Source of the DNA: Bacteroides sp.
GTDB lineage: Bacteria > Bacteroidota > Bacteroidia > Bacteroidales > Bacteroidaceae
Assembly (NCBI GenBank): GCA_015060765.1
Contig: SUXW01000007.1
Coordinates: 89,639 to 153,638, forward strand
Direction: 5' to 3'
Length of the DNA stretch: 64,000 nt
Shown here one piece after another: positions 11,072 to 19,483 of the stretch. Made by a program: the position numbers and the translations under genes. The notes under the pieces were generated by a model that worked only from the letters and a program-made list of their open reading frames with translations, did no database searches and was not told the DNA's origin. Numbering within the stretch: position 1 is the first letter of the stretch; every line of letters starts with the position of its first letter.

Positions 11072-12256
11072 TTATTCAAACAATTCAGTGATCTGACCAG
11101 AACCTACAGTACGTCCACCTTCACGGATAGCGAAACGCAAACCTACGTTCAAAGCAACCGGATAAATCAATTCAACTGTGATTTCTACGTTATCACCAGG
11201 CATTACCATTTCAACACCTTCAGACAAAGAGATTTCACCGGTACAGTCCATAGTACGCAAATAGAACTGAGGACGATACTTGTTATGGAATGGAGTATGA
11301 CGGCCACCTTCTTCTTTCTTCAAAACATAAATAGAAGCTTTGAATTTAGAGTGAGGCTGAATCTGACCTGGCTTACAAAGTACCATACCACGCTTGATTT
11401 CATTCTTGTCGATACCACGAAGCAACAAACCTACGTTATCACCAGCTTGACCTTCATCCAACAATTTGCGGAACATTTCAACACCAGTTACAACAGACTT
11501 CTTATCTTCACCCAAACCAAGGATTTGAACTTCGTCACCTACGTGAATAACACCAGTTTCAATACGACCTGTAGCAACAGTACCACGACCTGTGATTGAG
11601 AACACGTCTTCAACCGGCATCAAGAATGGTTTATCAACTGCACGTGGAGGCAATGGAATCCAAGTATCGCAAGCTTCCATCAATTCCATGACTTTATCTT
11701 CCCATTCAGCAACACCATTCAACGCACCAAGCGCCGAACCGCGGATGATAGGAGTTTCATCACCATCGAATTCGTATGCAGAAAGCAATTCACGCATTTC
11801 CATTTCTACCAATTCCAACATTTCTTCATCGTCAACCATATCACACTTGTTCAAGAAAACAACCAAACGAGGTACGTTTACCTGACGAGCCAACAAGATA
11901 TGTTCACGAGTTTGAGGCATCGGACCATCTGTTGCAGCACAAACGATGATAGCACCATCCATCTGAGCAGCACCAGTAACCATGTTCTTAACGTAGTCAG
12001 CGTGACCCGGACAGTCTACGTGAGCATAGTGACGGTTAGCAGTTTCATACTCAACGTGAGCAGTGTTGATAGTAATACCTCTTTCCTTTTCTTCTGGAGC
12101 GTTATCGATAGAATCGAAAGAACGCATTTCAGAAAGACCCTTCTTTGCCAATACTGTAGTAATAGCAGCAGTCAAAGTGGTTTTACCGTGGTCAACGTGA
12201 CCAATAGTACCAATGTTAACGTGCGGTTTCGAACGTTCAAATTTTTCTTTAGCCAT
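11072..12256 (-). CDS. tuf: Elongation factor Tu
   Basis: GTPase that delivers aminoacyl-tRNA to the ribosomal A site; 394 residues. The G1 P-loop GHVDHGKT is at residues 19-26, the G3 motif DCPGHADY lies near residue 80, and the G4 motif NKCD near residue 135. Domains 2 and 3 follow, ending [14 protein letters not shown]. It is preceded by three tRNA genes and followed by tRNA-Trp, an arrangement close to the E. coli thrU-tyrU-glyT-thrT-tufB operon but without glyT. No second tuf copy is visible in the window. Expression is expected to be very high from the promoter at 12598-12627. Confidence 0.99.
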   Translation of the reverse strand: MAKEKFERSKPHVNIGTIGHVDHGKTTLTAAITTVLAKKGLSEMRSFDSIDNAPEEKERGITINTAHVEYETANRHYAHVDCPGHADYVKNMVTGAAQMDGAIIVCAATDGPMPQTREHILLARQVNVPRLVVFLNKCDMVDDEEMLELVEMEMRELLSAYEFDGDETPIIRGSALGALNGVAEWEDKVMELMEACDTWIPLPPRAVDKPFLMPVEDVFSITGRGTVATGRIETGVIHVGDEVQILGLGEDKKSVVTGVEMFRKLLDEGQAGDNVGLLLRGIDKNEIKRGMVLCKPGQIQPHSKFKASIYVLKKEEGGRHTPFHNKYRPQFYLRTMDCTGEISLSEGVEMVMPGDNVEITVELIYPVALNVGLRFAIREGGRTVGSGQITELFE

Positions 12257-12304
12257 AGCTTTAATTTTTATTTATTTGATTAATAATCAGCATTTCAATT
12301 CAAG

Positions 12305-12376
<72 letters not shown>

Positions 12377-12392
12377 ATTATATTTAATCACG

Positions 12393-12475
12393 TGGGCAAA
12401 GATGGATTCGAACCACCGAAGGCGTAAGCCAGCAGATTTACAGTCTGCCCCATTTGGCCACTCTGGTATTTGCCC
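12393..12475 (-). tRNA. tRNA-Tyr (anticodon GTA)
   Basis: An 83-nt class II tRNA with a long variable arm. The acceptor arms GGGCAAA (12469-12475 on the minus strand) and TTTGCCC (12394-12400) pair perfectly, with discriminator A. The anticodon loop contains GTA. It is the middle member of the three-tRNA leader of the tuf operon. Confidence 0.96.
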
Positions 12476-12480
12476 TTTTG

Positions 12481-12554
12481 AGCCTCTTGTCGGATTCGAA
12501 CCAACGACCCCGAGATTACAAATCACGTGCTCTGGCCAACTGAGCTAAAGAGGC
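12481..12554 (-). tRNA. tRNA-Thr (anticodon TGT)
   Basis: A 74-nt cloverleaf. Acceptor arms GCCTCTT (12548-12554 on the minus strand) and AAGAGGC (12482-12488) pair perfectly. The anticodon loop TTTGTAA gives TGT. The anticodon stem contains one apparent U-U mismatch. First gene of the tuf operon. Confidence 0.94.
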
Positions 12555-12597
12555 TTATCACATTTGCAGCCGCCACCTTAAAGAGGCTAAGCGGCTG

Positions 12598-12627
12598 CAA
12601 AGTTAGATATTTATTTTAAAACACAAA
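12598..12627 (-). promoter_or_regulatory. Promoter of the tRNA-tuf-secE-nusG-ribosomal operon
   Basis: On the minus strand the -7 element TAACTTTG (12605-12598) matches TAnnTTTG and lies 18 bases downstream of a -33 TTTG (12627-12624). It is about 45 bases upstream of tRNA-Thr. One arm of an 8-bp inverted repeat (12566-12573 / 12591-12598, GCAGCCGC / GCGGCTGC) touches the -7 element. Confidence 0.8.
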
Positions 12628-12644
12628 AACTTTTAACGACTTTT

Positions 12645-12944
12645 TTATTTGCCGCGCAGTTTTTCCTTAGCTTTAGTCAACTGTTTGGATAGCGCATCCA
12701 TACACACATCCACAGATTCTTCAAATGTATCGCTCACCTTTTCTGCAAAGAATTCAGCATTCAACGCCAATACTTTGACACCAGCCTCCTTATTCATTGC
12801 ACTTTCAGGCTTTACAACCTTTAATGACACCTCCACTTTCTTTATATCATCGCAATATTTCTCCAATTTCACAACTTTCTTCTGGATAAAATCCTGAAGC
12901 CTTTCTGATGCATCAAAATGAATCGCTTGAATTCTTACTTCCAT
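12645..12944 (-). CDS. hpf: Ribosome hibernation promoting factor (short HPF/RaiA type)
   Basis: Binds the 30S decoding region in slow growth and blocks tRNA and mRNA binding. At 99 residues it is the short form, containing only the S30AE domain (MEVRIQAIHFDASERLQDFI at the start). It lacks the C-terminal dimerisation domain of long HPF. The basic C-terminus (LTKAKEKLRGK) fits rRNA contact. It is the last gene of an apparent rpsU-xerC-hpf operon, 14 bases after the recombinase gene, so its control probably follows the rpsU promoter. Confidence 0.92.
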   Translation of the reverse strand: MEVRIQAIHFDASERLQDFIQKKVVKLEKYCDDIKKVEVSLKVVKPESAMNKEAGVKVLALNAEFFAEKVSDTFEESVDVCMDALSKQLTKAKEKLRGK

Positions 12945-12958
12945 AAAACCTCCTTTTT

Positions 12959-13840
12959 TTACGCTCGTGGATGAGCTTGTTCATAAACCTTTTTTAATTC
13001 TTCAAAAGTTGTATGCGTATAAATTTCCGTCGTCGCCAAACTTTCATGTCCCAACAAATCTTTTACAGCACCCAACTCCGCATCATTATTCAGCATCGTT
13101 GTGGCAAAAGTATGTCTCAACACATGGGGACTACGTTTTTTTAGTGATACAACCTTGGAGAGATTTCGTTTCACTATTTCATAAACCCGACCTGCGTACA
13201 TCCGTTTCCCATTTTTCAGCAAGAAAAAAGCGCCTCTCACATTAGGGAAAATTTCATCCCTCACCTTCAAATAATGCAACAAGCTATCTTTCAGATTCTC
13301 ACCAAAAGGAATCAAACGTTGCTTATTCCTCTTTCCTGTCACTTTAATTTGCATTGAAGAAAAGTCTACATCCGAATCATCCAGCCCTATCAGTTCAGAC
13401 AAACGAATACCCGTCAAATAAAACAGTTCGACAATCATCTTATCCCGACAAGCCTCGAACCCATCGCCATAGGAAATCTCATCCAACAAGCAATCCATTT
13501 CGCTTTCTTTCAAGAACGAAGGCAACGGCTTTTTCCTTTTGGGTCCCACTATTTTTCGCAGAGGATCCGCCTCCACCATCTTCTTCTTTCTTAAAAAACG
13601 ATAATACGCCCGAAGCGAACTCAATTTCCGGTTTACCGAAGTAGGAGCAAGTCCGTCATCCATCAAGTATACAACCCATGAACGAACGATGCCCGAGTCT
13701 ACCGTAGTAAAATCCAACTCTTCATCAAGACCTTTAAAGAACTCCTCAAACTTACGCAAATCCGTCCCATATGAAACAATCGTCATATCGGAATAGTTCC
13801 GTTCAAGTCGCAGGTAATCCAGAAAAGATTCTATAGACAT
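12959..13840 (-). CDS. xerC: XerC/XerD-type tyrosine recombinase
   Basis: Site-specific recombinase, probably for chromosome dimer resolution, 293 residues. The N-terminal SAM-like DNA-binding domain (SIESFLDYLRLERNYSDMTI) is followed by a catalytic domain. Its active-site residues are all visible: R146 (TGIRLSEL), H239 and R242 (HVLRHTFA), H265 (LLGHES) and nucleophile Y274 (TEIYTH). The start at 13840 is preferred because an in-frame upstream ATG adds nine residues that precede the normal family start. Its setting between rpsU and hpf, without att sites or cargo, argues for a housekeeping role. Mobile-element integrases normally sit with such sites. Assignment to XerC versus XerD is not certain. 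Confidence 0.88.
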   Translation of the reverse strand: MSIESFLDYLRLERNYSDMTIVSYGTDLRKFEEFFKGLDEELDFTTVDSGIVRSWVVYLMDDGLAPTSVNRKLSSLRAYYRFLRKKKMVEADPLRKIVGPKRKKPLPSFLKESEMDCLLDEISYGDGFEACRDKMIVELFYLTGIRLSELIGLDDSDVDFSSMQIKVTGKRNKQRLIPFGENLKDSLLHYLKVRDEIFPNVRGAFFLLKNGKRMYAGRVYEIVKRNLSKVVSLKKRSPHVLRHTFATTMLNNDAELGAVKDLLGHESLATTEIYTHTTFEELKKVYEQAHPRA

Positions 13841-13914
13841 AGTACGTTGCGTTATGAAATTATGCAACGAATATATGAAAAGAATTCAATAATTCAAAGA
13901 AATACGCGTAAAAA

Positions 13915-14106
13915 TTACTCTTCTACTTGTTGGAGCTTCTGTACATACACAGCACGTTCCTTCTTCAGTCTGTTAATTACAGACGGTTTGTCGAACTGTT
14001 GTCTTGCTCTCAATTCTTTTACAACACCTGTCTTTTCAAATTTTCTTTTGAACTTCTTCAGCGCTTTTTCAATGTTTTCGCCTTCTTTTACTGGTACAAT
14101 AATCAT
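13915..14106 (-). CDS. rpsU: 30S ribosomal protein S21 (bS21)
   Basis: Small basic protein of the 30S platform near the anti-Shine-Dalgarno end of 16S rRNA; 63 residues, beginning MIIVPVKEGENIEKALKKF. The start at 14106 was chosen over an in-frame ATG 57 bases upstream because it matches the family start and lies 55 bases downstream of a perfect promoter. Bacteroidetes mostly do without Shine-Dalgarno pairing, and bS21 is one of the proteins thought to hold the rRNA tail there. First gene of rpsU-xerC-hpf. Confidence 0.97.
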   Translation of the reverse strand: MIIVPVKEGENIEKALKKFKRKFEKTGVVKELRARQQFDKPSVINRLKKERAVYVQKLQQVEE

Positions 14107-14160
14107 TTTTCTTTTAATTAAATATGTTGTTACTAATTTTTTCGCAGTCAAATTGCGGCG

Positions 14161-14191
14161 CAAAATTACATATACTTTCGTTATTTACAAA
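14161..14191 (-). promoter_or_regulatory. rpsU promoter
   Basis: On the minus strand, -33 TTTG (14191-14188) and -7 TAATTTTG (14168-14161) are separated by exactly 19 bases, a textbook Bacteroidetes housekeeping promoter. The predicted leader before rpsU is about 45 bases. Confidence 0.85.
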
Positions 14192-14208
14192 ACTTTCGCC
14201 CGTTTTTT

Positions 14209-14238
14209 ATTGAAAATGAACAAGAAATAGTATCTTTG
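14209..14238 (+). promoter_or_regulatory. Promoter of the aminopeptidase P gene
   Basis: The -7 element TATCTTTG is at 14231-14238. ATTG at 14209-14212 serves as a -33 element with an 18-base spacer. The start codon follows 22 bases after the -7 element, giving a very short leader. Confidence 0.75.
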
Positions 14239-14260
14239 CCTCCTACTTAACGAACAGACA

Positions 14261-16066
14261 ATGAAAAGAAAAGATGAAATAAAAAATAGGTTGGATGCAC
14301 TTCGAGAGCAAATGAAACTCCACCATCTATCAGCCTTCATCATACCGAGTACTGATCCGCATTCCGGCGAATATATACCAGAGCATTGGGAAACACGGAA
14401 ATGGATCAGTGGATTTACCGGTTCGGCCGGCACCGTTGTTGTCACTCTTGATCAAACTGGTTTGTGGACTGACTCCCGCTATTTTATCCAAGCCGAGGAA
14501 CAATTGAAGAATACAGGAATCCTTTTGTTCAAGGAGCGCTTACCCGAAACACCATCCATCAGTCGATGGCTAGCAGATGTATTAGAAAAAGGAGAGAAAG
14601 TTGGCATCAATGGATGGGTGAATTCACATCAGGAAGTGGAATCACTCTTCCATTCATTAGCATACAATGGATTGAACCTCGTAACAATGACCGAAGATAT
14701 TTTCGACAGCATTTGGGAGGGGCGTCCTGAATTACCTTCAAATCCTATTTATATTCTTGACGAAATACGCGCAGGAGTTTCCTGCTCCGAAAAAATCAGC
14801 CGCATACAAAAAGCAATTGCTGCAAACGGAGCTTCAGCCATCATTTTATCGGCTCTCGACGAAATAGCTTGGACACTCAATTTGCGTGGTGAAGATGTAC
14901 ATTGCAATCCGGTTTTCATCAGTTACCTACTAATAACAGAAAATGAACATACCTTATATATACAGAAAGAGAAAATCACAAAGGAAGTACGAAATTATTT
15001 AAAAAAGAATCAAGTACAAATCAAAGATTACGCCCAACTCGCCGAAGACTTGCGTACCTCCAATCTTTCAAACCGGCCCAACATATTGCAGGTCTCACCA
15101 TTGACTAACGAAGCCCTTTGTAAATTATCCTCCCAATACACCCAAACTATTATCGCACCATCACCCGCGACTCTCATGAAAGCTGTAAAAAACGGAGCAG
15201 AACAAGCAGGCTTTCGTAAAGCCATGGAATATGATGGTGTAGCCATGGTAAAATTCCTCCAATGGCTAGAAGAGGCCGTTCCCAAAGGAAACGAAACTGA
15301 AATGAGTATCGAACGAAAACTGTTTCACTTCAGAGCCGAGCAGTTTGGATTCAAAGGACTTAGCTTTGATACAATCGCCGGTTACAAGGAACATGCAGCC
15401 ATTGTACATTATGAAGCAAGTCCCGACACAGATATGCCTATAAAATCAGAAGGAATGCTCCTACTCGATAGCGGCGCACAATATATAGACGGAACTACCG
15501 ACATTACCCGAACCATCCCCTTAGGTCCACTGACAGAAGAGGAAAAGACTGATTACACCTTGGTTCTAAAAGGACATCTCCAATTACAGAATGCCCACTT
15601 CCCCGCCGGCACTTGTGGTACGCAACTTGATATACTCGCACGCATAGCCATGTGGAAAAAGGGTATCAATTACTTGCATGGTACCGGACATGGAGTTGGA
15701 CATTTCCTCTGCGTACACGAAGGCCCTCATCAGGTACGGATGAACCATATACCCACTTCACTAGAGCCAGGCATGATTTTGACTGATGAACCAGGAATCT
15801 ATAAGGCCGGTCGCCACGGTATCCGAATCGAAAACACCCTGCTCATCGTACCCGCTCGAGAAACCGAATTCGGTTCCTTTTATCGATTTGAACCGCTCAC
15901 CCTCTGCCCTATTAGCAAGGAAGCTGTCATTATTGACATGATGAATGATGAAGAATTGAAATGGTTCAACGAATATCATCAGATGGTATACAACCGTCTC
16001 TACCCATTGCTTGACCCAAACGGACAAGAATGGTTGAAGAAAGCTACAACCCCACTTAAACGATAA
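14261..16066 (+). CDS. Aminopeptidase P family (M24B) Xaa-Pro aminopeptidase
   Basis: Metallopeptidase that removes N-terminal residues preceding proline; 601 residues, the long three-domain form seen in eukaryotes and Bacteroidetes. Two creatinase-like N-terminal domains (residues 1 to about 310) precede a pita-bread catalytic domain. Metal ligands are visible: D403 (LLLDSGAQY), D414 (TTDITRT), the histidine in HGTGHGVGHF, and glutamates in TDEPGIY and GIRIENTLL. No signal peptide is present, so it is cytoplasmic. It starts divergently from rpsU and is followed by a hexapeptide protein after 5 bases, probably as a two-gene operon. Confidence 0.95.
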   Translation: MKRKDEIKNRLDALREQMKLHHLSAFIIPSTDPHSGEYIPEHWETRKWISGFTGSAGTVVVTLDQTGLWTDSRYFIQAEEQLKNTGILLFKERLPETPSISRWLADVLEKGEKVGINGWVNSHQEVESLFHSLAYNGLNLVTMTEDIFDSIWEGRPELPSNPIYILDEIRAGVSCSEKISRIQKAIAANGASAIILSALDEIAWTLNLRGEDVHCNPVFISYLLITENEHTLYIQKEKITKEVRNYLKKNQVQIKDYAQLAEDLRTSNLSNRPNILQVSPLTNEALCKLSSQYTQTIIAPSPATLMKAVKNGAEQAGFRKAMEYDGVAMVKFLQWLEEAVPKGNETEMSIERKLFHFRAEQFGFKGLSFDTIAGYKEHAAIVHYEASPDTDMPIKSEGMLLLDSGAQYIDGTTDITRTIPLGPLTEEEKTDYTLVLKGHLQLQNAHFPAGTCGTQLDILARIAMWKKGINYLHGTGHGVGHFLCVHEGPHQVRMNHIPTSLEPGMILTDEPGIYKAGRHGIRIENTLLIVPARETEFGSFYRFEPLTLCPISKEAVIIDMMNDEELKWFNEYHQMVYNRLYPLLDPNGQEWLKKATTPLKR

Positions 16067-16071
16067 CATTT

Positions 16072-16590
16072 ATGGCACTTATAAAATCAGTTAGAGGATT
16101 CACTCCTCAAATCGGTGAAAATACATACTTATCCGAAAACGCAACGATTGTAGGCGATGTAACCATCGGACGAGATTGCAGTATTTGGTTCAATGCCGTA
16201 CTCCGTGGCGATGTCAATTCCATTCGTATAGGCGACCGAGTAAACATTCAAGATGGGAGTGTACTACACACGCTTTACCAAAAATCGGTTGTCGAAATTG
16301 GCAACGATGTATCAGTGGGACACAATGTAACCATTCATGGCGCCATCATAAAAGACGGAGCTTTAATAGGAATGGGATCAACCATTCTTGATCATGCCAT
16401 TATAGGCGAAGGAGCTATCGTTGCTGCCGGCGCTTTAGTATTGAGCAACACCATAATTGAGCCAGGGACCTTATGGGCAGGAGTTCCAGCCAAATTCATA
16501 AAAAAAATCCCAACAGAACAAAGCAAAGAACTCAACCAAAAAATTGCAAATGGATATTTGATGTATGCTTCGTGGTTTAAAGAAGAATAG
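16072..16590 (+). CDS. Gamma-class carbonic anhydrase-like hexapeptide protein
   Basis: A left-handed beta-helix protein of 172 residues, built from hexapeptide repeats (for example VGDVTIGRDCSIWFNAVLRG). The three metal-binding histidines of the gamma carbonic anhydrase fold are present at H66 (GSVLHTL), H84 (SVGHN) and H89 (TIHGA). Many family members (YrdA/PaaY type) show weak or no carbonic anhydrase activity, so the reaction is unproven here. It lies 5 bases after the aminopeptidase gene and ends at a strong terminator. Trimeric and cytoplasmic by family. Confidence 0.9.
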   Translation: MALIKSVRGFTPQIGENTYLSENATIVGDVTIGRDCSIWFNAVLRGDVNSIRIGDRVNIQDGSVLHTLYQKSVVEIGNDVSVGHNVTIHGAIIKDGALIGMGSTILDHAIIGEGAIVAAGALVLSNTIIEPGTLWAGVPAKFIKKIPTEQSKELNQKIANGYLMYASWFKEE

Positions 16591-16605
16591 TCTCAATCTA
16601 TATAA

Positions 16606-16636
16606 ATAGTAGTCTCGCGACTCACGAGACTACTAT
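16606..16636. terminator. Bidirectional terminator between convergent genes
   Basis: A perfect 12-bp inverted repeat (16606-16617 / 16625-16636, ATAGTAGTCTCG / CGAGACTACTAT) with a 7-base loop. It separates the hexapeptide gene (plus) from waaA (minus). Confidence 0.75.
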
Positions 16637-16649
16637 CGTAATTTCATTT

Positions 16650-17870
16650 TTAAAAAGGAATGCTTTGCATAATCTTATCCAATGCACCGGCATTATGTTT
16701 CACATAATCACCAGCTGCTTTTCCGGATTGTTCCAAATAAGTTTTATCCGCCAAGAGCTTATCCAACAAGCATTCAAAATCTTTGTAATCCTTAATTTCA
16801 AAACCACCTTTCTTTTCCAAGAGATGTTGGGCTTCACGGAATTTCTTATTGTTTGGGCCAAAGACTACCGGTATACCATACACCGCCGCTTCCAATACAT
16901 TATGAATACCTACACCAAAGCCCCCACCCACATAGGATATTTCTCCATAACGATAAATGGATGACAACAAACCATAACAGTCTATAATCAGGCACCTTGC
17001 ATCGGATACATTTTCTTCGGTCGCCTGTGTATAACGTATAGAAGTACATTGCAGTTTTGAAATAATTTCTTTCAGATGGCCATCGCTTACCACATGTGGA
17101 GCAATCACCAATTTCACTTCTGGATGATTATTGAAATACTGAATAAAAATTTCTTCATCCGGCCCCCAAGAACTACCAGCTACAAACGTCAAAGCATCTC
17201 CTTTGAATTTTTGGACCAAAGGTAATTGTTTTGCAGCAGCACAGATATCGAGCACACGGTCAAACCGAGTATCTCCTGCCACAGTCACTTTATCTACCCC
17301 TATACCTGCCAGCAATTGTTTGGACACTTCATTCTGCACAAAAAGATGAGTAAATTTCTTCAGAACTTTGCGATAATCCTTTCCATACCAACGAAAAAAG
17401 ATTTGATTAGGTCGAAAAATGGACGAAACACTATAGACCGGAATCCCTTTCTCATACAAAGCATTCAAATAATTCTGCCAGAATTCGTACTTAATAAAAA
17501 AAGCCATGCAAGGATTAGCCAATTCCATAAACTTCCTGACATTGCCTGGCGTATCAAACGGCAAATAGCAAACAATATCTGCTCCTTCATAATTTTTTCT
17601 TACCTCATAACCCGATGGTGAAAAAAAAGTCTGGAGAATCTTATATTCCGGATACTCCTTGCGAATACGTTCTATTAACGGACGACCTTGCTCGAATTCA
17701 CCTAACGAAGCAGCATGAAACCAAATGTACCGCGCATTTCTGTCAATCTTGTTACGGAGTATCTCAAAGACTTCCCGATGGCCTTTTACCATTTTAGACG
17801 GTTTTTCTTTGAACAAAGCGACTACCTTGACCGCAAACAGATAAACATATATGGCAATATTATACATCAT
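16650..17870 (-). CDS. waaA: 3-deoxy-D-manno-octulosonic acid (Kdo) transferase
   Basis: Adds Kdo from CMP-Kdo to lipid A precursor at the inner membrane; glycosyltransferase family 30. It has 406 residues. An N-terminal membrane anchor (IAIYVYLFAVKVVALF) is followed by YIWFHAASLGEFEQGRPLIE, the conserved acceptor-domain segment with the catalytic glutamate. The C-terminal donor domain contains EISYVGGGFGVGIHNVLEA, the family signature. It follows gltX by 12 bases, so the two are cotranscribed. Whether it adds one or several Kdo residues cannot be told from sequence. Confidence 0.93.
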   Translation of the reverse strand: MMYNIAIYVYLFAVKVVALFKEKPSKMVKGHREVFEILRNKIDRNARYIWFHAASLGEFEQGRPLIERIRKEYPEYKILQTFFSPSGYEVRKNYEGADIVCYLPFDTPGNVRKFMELANPCMAFFIKYEFWQNYLNALYEKGIPVYSVSSIFRPNQIFFRWYGKDYRKVLKKFTHLFVQNEVSKQLLAGIGVDKVTVAGDTRFDRVLDICAAAKQLPLVQKFKGDALTFVAGSSWGPDEEIFIQYFNNHPEVKLVIAPHVVSDGHLKEIISKLQCTSIRYTQATEENVSDARCLIIDCYGLLSSIYRYGEISYVGGGFGVGIHNVLEAAVYGIPVVFGPNNKKFREAQHLLEKKGGFEIKDYKDFECLLDKLLADKTYLEQSGKAAGDYVKHNAGALDKIMQSIPF

Positions 17871-17882
17871 ATTCTCTTCTTA

Positions 17883-19400
17883 TCACTTGAGGACTTCAAC
17901 AGCACGATGTATACGAGCCAATGTTTCCTCTTTTCCCAACACTTTTGTTATATCAAAAATATGAGGACCTTTTCCTTCACCCACCAAAGTCAAACGGAAT
18001 GCATTCATAATGTTGCCCATGTGATATCCCTTGTCAGCAATCCACTGCATTACTACCTTTTCTTGATTTTCGGCAGAGAAATCATCCAAAGCTTTCAATA
18101 CATCAGCCAATTCCTTCATACGATCGGCCGAATCTTCTTTCCAACGTTTCTTACGGGTCTTTTCATCATATTCAGTCGGTGCAACAAAGAAAAACTTGCA
18201 AGTATCCCACAATTCCTTGACAAAACTTACACGATCTTTCATTAAACTCACTACGGTTGTCACCATTTCCTTTGAAACTTCCACACCATTTTCCTTTAGA
18301 ATAGGCATAAACAAATCGGCCAATTCACCGTTATCCTTCATTTTGATGTACTCGTGATTGAACCACTTACCTTTTTCAAAATCGAATTTAGCTCCAGCCT
18401 TGCTACAATGCTTCAAATCAAACAATTGCACCAATTCGTCGAGCGACATGATTTCTTGATTGTTGCCTGGGTTCCATCCCAACAAAGCCAAGAAATTAAT
18501 AACAGCTTCCGGCAAATAGCCTGATTCACGATAGCCCGAAGACACATCACCCGTTTTGGGGTCATGCCACTCCAATGGAAATACAGGGAATCCTAAACGG
18601 TCACCATCACGTTTACTCAATTTACCATTTCCATCAGGCTTCAGTAAGAGCGGAAGATGCGCAAATTGAGGCATGGTGTCTTCCCATCCAAATGCACGGT
18701 AAAGCAGCACATGAAGTGGAGCTGAAGGTAACCATTCCTCCCCACGGATTACATGGGTAACTTCCATCAAGTGATCATCTACAATATTGGCCAAATGATA
18801 AGTAGGCAACTCATCTGCCGATTTGTACAGCACTTTATCATCCAACACGGAAGAGTTCACAACCACTTCGCCCCGAATAATATCTTGAACATGCACCTCT
18901 TCATTTGGTTCAATCAAGAAACGCACTACATATTGTTTTCCTTCCGCTATCAAATCATCCACTTCGTCTTTCGATAGAGCCAATGAATTACGCATACTCA
19001 TACGAGTAGACGCATCGTATTGGAAATTAGCAATTTCTTTACGTTTGGCATCCAATTCTTCTGGAGTATCAAAAGCAATATACGCTTTGCCAGCCTCCAA
19101 CAATTGCTGTACATATTTCTTATAGATATCACGACGTTCCGATTGGTGGTAAGGTCCATGTTCTCCTCCAAAACTTACCCCCTCATCAAATTTAATCCCT
19201 AACCATTTGAACGACTCTATGATATATTCTTCCGCTCCTGGAACAAAGCGATTAGAATCTGTATCTTCAATACGGAAAATCAAATCGCCCCCATGTTGAC
19301 GGGCAAACAGATAGTTATACAATGCAGTACGTACACCGCCAATATGTAACGCTCCTGTAGGACTCGGAGCAAAACGAACTCTAACTTTTCTTTCTGACAT
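17883..19400 (-). CDS. gltX: Glutamyl-tRNA synthetase
   Basis: Class I aminoacyl-tRNA synthetase charging tRNA-Glu; 505 residues. The Rossmann domain opens with [20 protein letters not shown] (HIGH-type motif HIGG). The KMSKS-type loop is [11 protein letters not shown] near residue 262. The anticodon-binding helical domain follows to the end. Expected length for the family. It is transcribed divergently from the HD-domain phosphodiesterase gene and is followed by waaA in the same operon. Confidence 0.97.
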   Translation of the reverse strand: MSERKVRVRFAPSPTGALHIGGVRTALYNYLFARQHGGDLIFRIEDTDSNRFVPGAEEYIIESFKWLGIKFDEGVSFGGEHGPYHQSERRDIYKKYVQQLLEAGKAYIAFDTPEELDAKRKEIANFQYDASTRMSMRNSLALSKDEVDDLIAEGKQYVVRFLIEPNEEVHVQDIIRGEVVVNSSVLDDKVLYKSADELPTYHLANIVDDHLMEVTHVIRGEEWLPSAPLHVLLYRAFGWEDTMPQFAHLPLLLKPDGNGKLSKRDGDRLGFPVFPLEWHDPKTGDVSSGYRESGYLPEAVINFLALLGWNPGNNQEIMSLDELVQLFDLKHCSKAGAKFDFEKGKWFNHEYIKMKDNGELADLFMPILKENGVEVSKEMVTTVVSLMKDRVSFVKELWDTCKFFFVAPTEYDEKTRKKRWKEDSADRMKELADVLKALDDFSAENQEKVVMQWIADKGYHMGNIMNAFRLTLVGEGKGPHIFDITKVLGKEETLARIHRAVEVLK

Positions 19401-19427
19401 TTGTTCTTTAATCTATAAAATACTGTG

Positions 19428-19435
19428 CAAAATTA
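19428..19435 (-). promoter_or_regulatory. gltX -7 element
   Basis: TAATTTTG on the minus strand, a perfect TAnnTTTG, 27 bases upstream of the gltX start. No good -33 TTTG was found at the usual spacing. A near-consensus TATTTTG for the divergent plus-strand gene lies about 20 bases away. Confidence 0.6.
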
Positions 19436-19483
19436 ATTCAATTTCCCGATTTTTTCGTATTTTGCGAGCAAAATTATAGAATC

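Noticed and set aside
12959..13840. Mobile-element integrase
   Set aside because: The recombinase sits between rpsU and hpf in a housekeeping operon, with no att repeats, cargo or relaxase genes.
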